From positions 1-43,706 of the IMG/VR virus record IMGVR_UViG_3300032397_000029: a stretch of DNA of 43,706 nucleotides. One strand, written 5' to 3'. Origin of the DNA: a virus. Shown piece after piece: positions 31,707 through 38,034 of the stretch; within the stretch, counting starts at the first letter, position 1; every line of letters starts with the position of its first letter. The notes under the pieces are model-generated. The model made no database searches and was not told where the DNA came from. It saw only the letters and a list, made by a program, of their open reading frames with translations. The position numbers and the translations under genes were made by a program.

Positions 31707-31972
31707 ATCCGTCTATTTGGGATATGCTCACAAGCCGTAAAGCCGTTGTCATGCTCGTCTCGATTGCATGCGTGACCGTGTTGGCCGCACTCGGCAAGGT
31801 CTCAGGTTCTGAAGCCTTGGAGTTTTCGAAGTGGGTCGTCATGGTGTGGATAGGAGCGCAAGCGGTCGTCGATGCGACATCGTTCCAAGCCGTACCCCAC
31901 AGCGTAGCCAATTCGTTACTATCACGAAAACAGCTTGAATCTAAGAAGGGGGCTACCGATGGCACGGATTGA
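31703..31972 (+). CDS. Holin-like membrane protein
   Basis: The 89-residue protein starts in an ATGA overlap and is predicted to have two membrane helices: about residues 14-32 (AVVMLVSIACVTVLAALGKV) and about 44-58 (WVVMVWIGAQAVVDA). A charged Lys/Glu-rich C-terminus follows. Two helices, small size and the endolysin candidate directly downstream fit a class II-type holin, which opens the inner membrane at lysis time. The segment after the second helix (residues 61-74) is a near copy of a piece of the LysM baseplate protein, so the C-terminal end may be foreign sequence. Confidence 0.75.
   Translation: MNPSIWDMLTSRKAVVMLVSIACVTVLAALGKVSGSEALEFSKWVVMVWIGAQAVVDATSFQAVPHSVANSLLSRKQLESKKGATDGTD
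31882..31921 (+). repeat. 40-base repeat, copy 2 (in holin gene)
   Basis: This is the second copy of the 21936-21975 sequence, with three mismatches. It encodes F-Q-AVP-H-SVANSLLS just after the second membrane helix of the holin-like protein. Confidence 0.85.
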
Positions 31973-32627
31973 TGGTCCGCATGGCGGGTACGTAGACCTG
32001 AAAGAGGTGCAGCTTCCGACACCAATGGTTTCGTTGGCGGCCAAAGCCCTCGCCAAGTATGCAGTCAAAGGTAAGCTGTGCGCGTTCGGGGATCCGATCT
32101 ATGACTTCGTCACTGAGGGGCGTCAGGTCTGGCCGAAGTACTCTTCTTGTGGAGACCTGCCACAGTTCATCTTGTGGGCGTTAGGCTGCAAAGACGAAAG
32201 CATAGTTAACCGAGATGTCGTTGGGTCTGGTTGGGAGATCGGACAGAATTTGTCCAAGCTCGTGTACGGCACGAAGAAGCATTTCGTGTGGGCGCGGCAC
32301 AACGACTCTCGGTCGCCAAGCATGGGAAACATGCTGTACGTGTCGATGCCAGAGCACGTAAGCATCGTCATCGATTGGAACGCGACGACCATGATGGCAG
32401 TGACCTGCGATTATGGGCAATGGGACTACAAGCTCGGGTCGTGTGGAAAGCTGAAGACACACAAGCTCGTGCGCACAAGCGAAGGGCACATTCTCGTTGA
32501 CGCTCGAACATTGCGAGGATGGGTAGACTTCACAAGTATCCCATTGTCTGTGCGTGCTCTTGTGCCAGAGGACTTTTCGTTGCCCGAAGTATCTTCTCCT
32601 CCAAAGCTCAAGACATCGAAGCCGTGA
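31959..32627 (+). CDS. Endolysin candidate, Cys-His-Asp (CHAP / NlpC-P60-like) hydrolase
   Basis: ATG 31959 follows an AAGGGGG site and lies 14 bases inside the holin gene; a TTG upstream is not needed. The 222-residue protein shows YSSCGDLPQFILWALG with candidate nucleophile C64, NMLYVSMPEHVSIVIDWNAT with H133 and D139, and a compact alpha-beta pattern. Cys in such a helix start and His before a beta strand are the layout of CHAP and NlpC/P60 peptidoglycan hydrolases. It probably cleaves cell wall peptides during lysis, after release through the holin. No signal peptide or separate wall-binding domain is visible. Other cysteine hydrolase functions are possible. Confidence 0.7.
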   Translation: MARIDGPHGGYVDLKEVQLPTPMVSLAAKALAKYAVKGKLCAFGDPIYDFVTEGRQVWPKYSSCGDLPQFILWALGCKDESIVNRDVVGSGWEIGQNLSKLVYGTKKHFVWARHNDSRSPSMGNMLYVSMPEHVSIVIDWNATTMMAVTCDYGQWDYKLGSCGKLKTHKLVRTSEGHILVDARTLRGWVDFTSIPLSVRALVPEDFSLPEVSSPPKLKTSKP

Positions 32628-33100
32628 ACGTCATTTCGCGTAGGAGTCAGCGACAGGTTGTTGTTGAGCTTTATAGATTCCTGCGCACGGGTGACTGGAA
32701 AGACGCTACCTGCAAACATCTCGCAGCGTTGCACGGGTGGTGTCATTACCGAACGTATGGATGTTGGCCGTCAAACTACTTCGAGACCGAGTTTTCAATT
32801 GCATCGCTTCGAGCAGGGAGGCTTGCTCGCAAGGCATGTTACGGAAACGCAAGCGACATTGCGTTGTACCTCAAGTGGTTATGGTTACGCGAACGCGACC
32901 GATTGAAGCATACAAAGGCACGGCCCATCGCAGGCGTACCGTCGCTAGATTCGGAACTGGTATTCAAGCAAGGCAACCTGTTCGAGGCGTTTCAACAACA
33001 TCTCGTGCAGAAGGTCAAACAGAAAGAATTAGCCATACAGCGAGCAGCAGAAGACCCGTTCTACCAGATACCAAAGGAAGTCTTCGATGCGGCTATCTGA
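32624..33100 (+). CDS. Protein of unknown function in lysis region (158 aa)
   Basis: The start is GTG 32624 in a four-base GTGA overlap with the endolysin candidate; earlier in-frame starts lie well inside that gene. The 158-residue product is helical and basic, with SRRSQRQVVVELYRFLRTGD, a Cys/His/Trp-rich CKHLAALHGWCHYRTYGCW stretch, and a Lys-rich C-terminal helix (QHLVQKVKQKELAIQRAAED). I do not recognise it. It has no signal peptide or lipobox, so a spanin role is unlikely. The Cys/His cluster might bind metal. Confidence 0.65.
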   Translation: MNVISRRSQRQVVVELYRFLRTGDWKDATCKHLAALHGWCHYRTYGCWPSNYFETEFSIASLRAGRLARKACYGNASDIALYLKWLWLRERDRLKHTKARPIAGVPSLDSELVFKQGNLFEAFQQHLVQKVKQKELAIQRAAEDPFYQIPKEVFDAAI

Positions 33101-33317
33101 CGGGACTTATGTTGGCGATGCATCCGGCCGTATCTGGAAGGTGTGCGAGCTGAAGTGGTGGCAGCTTTGGAGGTGGTGGGGATGGTGGCGGTCTGGCCGA
33201 AACTATATCGACTTTTTTGTTGCAGAAGTGCAAACCAGACAGAGGGTAGTACGCGCTAATGGTAGGATATGCCCGAATGTCGCACCAAACGAAACGCCAG
33301 TTCATTCCTGTGATTGA
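33087..33317 (+). CDS. Trp-rich mini-protein (76 aa)
   Basis: AAGGAAG (33074-33080) is a strong ribosome binding site for ATG 33087, which overlaps the previous gene by 14 bases. The protein opens MRLSDGTYVGDASGRIWKV and then carries the cluster KWWQLWRWWGWWR, seven Trp in 13 residues with Lys and Arg between. The rest (FFVAEVQTRQRVVRANGRIC) is beta-like. Cationic Trp clusters are known to insert at membrane interfaces, so a lysis accessory or membrane role fits its neighbours. It could also be a carbohydrate-binding surface. Function is unknown. Confidence 0.65.
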   Translation: MRLSDGTYVGDASGRIWKVCELKWWQLWRWWGWWRSGRNYIDFFVAEVQTRQRVVRANGRICPNVAPNETPVHSCD

Positions 33318-33347
33318 TTGCGCAACCACAAATGATAGGATGAGGTC

Positions 33348-34010
33348 ATGCCGCGAAAGTACCTAATCAACTCAACGCGGTTGGGGACGCAGTTACACTA
33401 CGCAGGTACGTCGTTCGACACAGTGTTGGAGGCGACTATCATCGAACAGATGGTGAGCTGCGGAGCCGTTCTCGTTGACTCAACACCGGAGGTTCTTTCT
33501 GCTGCAGCTAAAGCAGAAATTCTACGCGAACAAGGTGCTGAACCGTACATGTGCGATGCCGTAATGATCTCGGCATGCGACAACTCAGACACCGTCACGT
33601 ACAACGATGACAAAGTTGGCCCCCCAACAGGGGCAGAGACAGTACAGGAAGTCGTCGATTGGATCAAGACTCACATGTCACCTGGTGGCATGGAGCACGC
33701 AATTGTCGACATTACGTGGGCGGATGTTGCGGTAGGTGTAAAGAACATTGACACAATACCCGTGGGAGTCTTAGTAGAATCGGTATTTGTGGAAGTTCTA
33801 ACACCGTTCGACGGTGCAACAGAAATCAGCATAGGGACGGCTGCAAACCATCAAGAGTTGATGGCCGTCATTGAGAACGATCCGACACAAGCAAACAAGT
33901 ACGGAACGGCATGCAACAAGACATGGCCTGTTGACACGCCAATCAAGGTGTACTTCCCGACGGGAACTCCGTCGGCAGGTTCGGCACGTGTAACGGTGCT
34001 ATTTTCGTAG
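33348..34010 (+). CDS. Structural protein with C-terminal beta domain (220 aa)
   Basis: The N-terminal region (MPRKYLINSTRLGTQLHYAG) may form a small helical domain. From about residue 115 the sequence is beta-rich, with SVFVEVLTPFDGATEISIGT, a VIENDPTQANKYGT turn and RVTVLFS at the end. The second half resembles the end of the next gene product, sharing the ENDP-x-x-A-x-x-Y turn. It appears to be an exposed virion or fibre-associated protein. The start has GAGG just upstream and lies 30 bases after the Trp-rich gene. Confidence 0.7.
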   Translation: MPRKYLINSTRLGTQLHYAGTSFDTVLEATIIEQMVSCGAVLVDSTPEVLSAAAKAEILREQGAEPYMCDAVMISACDNSDTVTYNDDKVGPPTGAETVQEVVDWIKTHMSPGGMEHAIVDITWADVAVGVKNIDTIPVGVLVESVFVEVLTPFDGATEISIGTAANHQELMAVIENDPTQANKYGTACNKTWPVDTPIKVYFPTGTPSAGSARVTVLFS

Positions 34011-34025
34011 GAAGGAACAGGAACA

Positions 34026-34829
34026 ATGGGTCTCTATCACAGCATTCTCGGAACAATTCAATCGTACTTTCACATCGGTGGGCCGCAAGGCCCCCAGCTT
34101 CGCAATTCTAGCGGAGCTATTCAAGCGCGTACTGCAAACAACGGTGCGTATGCTCACATGGAAGTGCTGCGAGCGTCTGGTGCTGACGACGCGTCCACTT
34201 ACCTCGATTTGAAGGAACGCGCCTTCCTGATCGAGTTTAGTTTTGATGGCGCAGATGCCCCCGATCCGGCTGACAACACAGGGAAGTACGGCTTCTGTCA
34301 CACGACAGGTGGGGGCTTTACGGCTGGCAAGATCTACTTTGATGATGCCTCAACCCTTGGTGAATGTACGGTCTACAAGACTAGCATCTTGTTGTCCACG
34401 GCAGTCGTAGCAGGAACGGTCAGTCTGATCGCCAATGGCGTGTACACGGCACAGACTGGGTCTGCGCCGTTCACATGGACGTTGAAAGGTGATGGAACAC
34501 CTAGCTTTTCTGGCATCATTCGGGCAATCAAGCTGACATTGTCAACGATCGACGTGGACTCCACAACGGTGATCCCGACTAGCGCAAAGATTATGCGCGT
34601 CTACACGAATATCACATCGCCGTATACAGCTGATACGACCATCACTGTAACTGTGGATGCACAGACGGTGCAAGCTGCCACCGAGAACGATCCAGAATCG
34701 GCAGGAATCTACCTCAACGATCCGATGCTTACCATCTCAAGTGGAGCAGTGCTACATGTTGACATCGTCGGTGCTGAAACTGGCGACGGCGAAGTCGTAG
34801 TCGAGTACTATTCGGCGTTCTTGGCGTAA
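34026..34829 (+). CDS. Fibre-associated protein with shared N-terminal module (267 aa)
   Basis: A strong GGAAGGAACAGG region precedes ATG 34026. The N-terminal 50 residues (MGLYHSILGTIQSYFHIGGP, then QGPQLRNSSGAIQARTAN) resemble the start of the 670-residue fibre at 41102. The remainder is beta-rich with VYTNITSPYTADTTITVTVD and the ENDPESAGIY turn shared with the previous gene. The common N-terminus probably docks the protein to a shared baseplate partner. No enzymatic motif is seen. Confidence 0.7.
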   Translation: MGLYHSILGTIQSYFHIGGPQGPQLRNSSGAIQARTANNGAYAHMEVLRASGADDASTYLDLKERAFLIEFSFDGADAPDPADNTGKYGFCHTTGGGFTAGKIYFDDASTLGECTVYKTSILLSTAVVAGTVSLIANGVYTAQTGSAPFTWTLKGDGTPSFSGIIRAIKLTLSTIDVDSTTVIPTSAKIMRVYTNITSPYTADTTITVTVDAQTVQAATENDPESAGIYLNDPMLTISSGAVLHVDIVGAETGDGEVVVEYYSAFLA

Positions 34830-34838
34830 TTCAGGAAT

Positions 34839-34852
34839 TCGGCTGTAGCCGA
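34839..34852 (+). repeat. Small hairpin before the large fibre gene
   Basis: TCGGC at 34839-34843 pairs with GCCGA at 34848-34852 around a TGTA loop. It sits in the 34-base gap before ATG 34864. It has no following U-run, so an effect on translation of the fibre is as likely as termination. Confidence 0.35.
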
Positions 34853-34863
34853 GATGGGGCGCC

Positions 34864-37800
34864 ATGTCTGTTGTCGCTCAGATGATCCTCTCTCAGGGGG
34901 GCCTTCCGGGCCTCCCTGCCCAATCCTATATCGGGGTTGATGGCGTTCTTGTAACCATTACCAACGCAGACGACACGGGAGTTACGTACTGGAAGTACGA
35001 ACTTCTTGATGTTCCGTTGGGTTCGACGATTTCACCTGGCATTCTGTCCGAAGGTACAGCTCCTTCTGTAACGTTCACGCCAGAGATCGGGATTGTTGGG
35101 TGTTACAGGGTCAAACTGACGGTGAGGGGGCCGACGGGTGAAAACATCGACGTGCGGAACTTTGCCGTGCCCACACGCGTGCATAGCTGGATTATCCCAT
35201 CGTTCCTCGCCGAAGCCAACGAGATGAATTTCACCGGGCAGCTTCGCGGGTGGATGCGATGGGTCAACGAGATTCTGCTATACATTGACGGTCTCATATT
35301 GCCGGCTGGAACTGAGAACCGACAATTCTTGACGTGGCAGCAGTCACCACCACCTGGTCGTTGGATAGTCACACGAGACTTTGTGGGGGTCGCACCAGAT
35401 TCGGATTCGGATACGCTCGAAGTCAAGCCTGACAGTTCAACAGTTTATGCTGGACGGAACACAGCTATTCGCGGCGGTAGCACAACGGGCACTGGCAAGG
35501 CTGGAGGCTATGCCGGCATCTTTGGAGGAAGTAGCGATTCGGGTGCTGGTGGGAATGCGTATTGGTCGCCTGGTGGAGGAGCTTCACCTAGTGCAAACGG
35601 GAAGTGTCGCTTCGGAGGCAATTACGAGGATCAGTCGCGGTGGTCATTCTACGCAGACGTGAGCATAAGCAATCCAGCAGGGTTGAGTTACAGTGGCGGG
35701 CAGTGGTGGTGGAAGGCTAACGGTGAGACTGAGCTTCAGTGGCATCCATTTGCAACCTCCTCAGTTCCGATAGGGGCTATCGACCAGGTCCTGCAATCAA
35801 CAGGAACAGCCTACGATTGGCGAGACAATCTAGCTCTTCCTGCTGGCGTTCGTACCGTAGGGATCGCCACTCCGACAGCGGATAACCAACGAGCAACTCT
35901 GACAGGCGCCGACACTGGAGTCTATACCGGAGTTGATGCGGAGCTGCGCGGTGGCAATTCGACAGGTGGAGGAAAGCGCGGCGGTCATGCGTACTTGCAT
36001 CCAGGTAAGGGTCCGGCAGGGCAGGGGCAGACCCGATTCGGGTACAAGGATGGGGCATTCACAGAGTTCGCGCTGTATCCCGATCCTGCGTACTTGACCA
36101 GTGGGTCGAATGATTACGCGCCTGGGGTGCGTTACGATGAAGGATCTGATGGCTGGGAACTACAGACCAAATCGTTGGAATGGTTCGCAATTGGTTCAGG
36201 CTTACCTACAGGAACTCTTGGGCAGATTCTTCGCAACAACGGGTCAGGTTGGAGCCCGACCAGCGATTGGATCATGGCGTCGGCCGTCTACCGGTATATT
36301 CGAACGGCAGCTCCAGCAATAGACGGAGAAGAGCTGTCGATGGGGACGGCGAACTCGGCGACCTACGGTACCGCGCATTACACCTTAGAAACAGGCAACA
36401 CGAGCCAGGCAGGCAAACTCGCCGGCGACGTGCGCCTACGTCCGGGCTACAGCGTTGGCGGACAAGGTCGGGTCTTGTTTGGGGCCAAGAATGGCGAGGA
36501 ATTTGCGCTCTACCCAGATCCTGCGTACTTGACCAGTGGGTCGAATGATTACGCGCCTGGGGTGCGTTACGATGAAGGATCTGATGGCTGGGAATTGCAA
36601 ACTAAGACGTTTGAATGGTTTCCCATTGCGAGCGGATTACTTCCGTCTGGGACAATCTACCAGCATCTTGAGCACAACGGCACGGCTTGGGCAGCGGTTA
36701 CTAGTCTAACGCTTCCAGCTGGGTCGATGATAGATGGCATCCGGCATGTGCAGATTGCTGAGTCTTCAACAGGATGCGTGCTGCATCTGAAAGCAGGGGA
36801 TCGGACGGGTTCGGGAGGTGGGAAGGATCTGTGGCTAGAACCAGGTGGGCATGTCACAGGAGATTCCGGTTCTGTCACGTTTGGTCCGTTAGATGCTGAA
36901 CTTGATGATGCTTACCAGATTCTTGCTCGAAAGACAGATGGGACGTACCGACCAGGGTACCGATACAACCCAGGTTTGAAGCGATTGGAAGGGCGCACTG
37001 AGGATAATACCTGGCGTCCGTTCTTGTTCGATGTGCTCATTGCGGGATTTCCTGTTGTCCAAGCCGACGAGACTCCAGCTGACGGGGCTCAGTTGATCTA
37101 TTCAGCGGATAGGATGCAATGGGAATCATCAAACCCGAGTACGAGTACGAGCACTAGGATCACGCCGTACGACGAGTTTGATGTGCTCGGTGTGATGGGG
37201 GACAATCAGATCGGCGCAACGAACGTAATTGGGTACGCAAATCCTGCAACGCAGCGTACTAGGATCGAGTTTCCGGTAACTGCTGGGATGACGTTGGGGG
37301 AGCAAGGATTCTTCACCCGATGTCCTCGTGTTGGCGCTACAACATGTACCGGGCTTCGGGGCGGAACCGATCTAGTACTTGACTACAAGTTGGGTAGCCT
37401 TTCGATCTGGTTCCGACTTCGCAAAGCGATTGCTGCCGAGCGGGTCAACTTGCTAGGGTATGGGGATAATGCGGGCGGGACAGTGTTTGGGCTAGAGCTT
37501 ACAAATGCCGGCCTAAGCGCTACCATGATCACCAACCACGGATCGTTTTCGATCACAACGATAGCTGAAGATCTGCAGTCGTTGGTTGGGGTATGGCATC
37601 TGGCTTCGCTGAATTATGACGGGCAGTTCCTGCGATTGTATCTCGATGGTGCGTACATTTCAAAGGTAGCTGCTACGGGGAACATCCAATGGGGAGCTGG
37701 CAAGAACTGGCATATCAATGCGAACGGTGCAGGCGGTTCGGGCTACTCGTTTATCGGGCATTTCTGCGACGCTAGAGCGGCGGCCGCATTGCGACCTGCT

Positions 37801-38025
37801 ACGTACTACGAGAAGATGTACAGGTTGGCAATGATGTGGCCCGATCCTATCGAGCCGATGACAGAGCCGATTGTGGGCGGAATGACTCCAGAAGGATTGT
37901 CAGTCTACGATCCTGGGCCGACACAGTACACGCCTGTGTATACGCCTATAAATACGTATAGAACCGACTGGGTTCGTTTCGATGCGCCGAAAAATACTTG
38001 GATTGTTTCAGGAGTTAATAGCTAG
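34864..38025 (+). CDS. Large modular tail fibre with LamG-like C-terminal domain (1053 aa)
   Basis: This 1053-residue protein is built from modules. An N-terminal beta domain (about 1-100) resembles an Ig or PKD-like sandwich. Residues about 150-690 hold several versions of a repeat of the form Gly-rich loop, R-x-G, EFALYPDPAYL, APGVRYDEGSDGWELQTK, EWF. Two of these, 407-432 and 552-577, are encoded by identical 78-base DNA. A SADRMQWESSNP segment is shared with the 670-residue fibre. Residues about 838-985 (LDYKLGSLSIWFRLRKAIAA, WHLASLNYDGQFLRLYLDGA) resemble a LamG/concanavalin-like jelly roll, which suggests glycan binding at the host surface. Confidence 0.82.
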   Translation: MSVVAQMILSQGGLPGLPAQSYIGVDGVLVTITNADDTGVTYWKYELLDVPLGSTISPGILSEGTAPSVTFTPEIGIVGCYRVKLTVRGPTGENIDVRNFAVPTRVHSWIIPSFLAEANEMNFTGQLRGWMRWVNEILLYIDGLILPAGTENRQFLTWQQSPPPGRWIVTRDFVGVAPDSDSDTLEVKPDSSTVYAGRNTAIRGGSTTGTGKAGGYAGIFGGSSDSGAGGNAYWSPGGGASPSANGKCRFGGNYEDQSRWSFYADVSISNPAGLSYSGGQWWWKANGETELQWHPFATSSVPIGAIDQVLQSTGTAYDWRDNLALPAGVRTVGIATPTADNQRATLTGADTGVYTGVDAELRGGNSTGGGKRGGHAYLHPGKGPAGQGQTRFGYKDGAFTEFALYPDPAYLTSGSNDYAPGVRYDEGSDGWELQTKSLEWFAIGSGLPTGTLGQILRNNGSGWSPTSDWIMASAVYRYIRTAAPAIDGEELSMGTANSATYGTAHYTLETGNTSQAGKLAGDVRLRPGYSVGGQGRVLFGAKNGEEFALYPDPAYLTSGSNDYAPGVRYDEGSDGWELQTKTFEWFPIASGLLPSGTIYQHLEHNGTAWAAVTSLTLPAGSMIDGIRHVQIAESSTGCVLHLKAGDRTGSGGGKDLWLEPGGHVTGDSGSVTFGPLDAELDDAYQILARKTDGTYRPGYRYNPGLKRLEGRTEDNTWRPFLFDVLIAGFPVVQADETPADGAQLIYSADRMQWESSNPSTSTSTRITPYDEFDVLGVMGDNQIGATNVIGYANPATQRTRIEFPVTAGMTLGEQGFFTRCPRVGATTCTGLRGGTDLVLDYKLGSLSIWFRLRKAIAAERVNLLGYGDNAGGTVFGLELTNAGLSATMITNHGSFSITTIAEDLQSLVGVWHLASLNYDGQFLRLYLDGAYISKVAATGNIQWGAGKNWHINANGAGGSGYSFIGHFCDARAAAALRPATYYEKMYRLAMMWPDPIEPMTEPIVGGMTPEGLSVYDPGPTQYTPVYTPINTYRTDWVRFDAPKNTWIVSGVNS
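36082..36159 (+). repeat. 78-bp exact direct repeat, copy 1
   Basis: The sequence is identical to 36517-36594, which starts 435 bases downstream, and encodes 26 residues (DPAYLTSGSNDYAPG and on) in the same frame of the fibre gene. It marks a duplicated module. Confidence 0.95.
36517..36594 (+). repeat. 78-bp exact direct repeat, copy 2
   Basis: Second copy of 36082-36159. The flanks differ in sequence although the protein repeat continues, so identity is concentrated in this block. Confidence 0.95.
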
Positions 38026-38034
38026 GAGGACGAA

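Noticed and set aside
33314-33341. TTGATT-16-TAGGAT promoter-like pair before the gene at 33348
   Set aside because: Boxes match at only 4/6 each and the expected transcript start would fall on the ATG itself, so a normal leader with a ribosome binding site would be missing.
37138-37155. GAGTAC-type short tandem repeat in the LamG fibre gene
   Set aside because: Only three units encoding an STSTST linker; common in fibre linkers and not informative.
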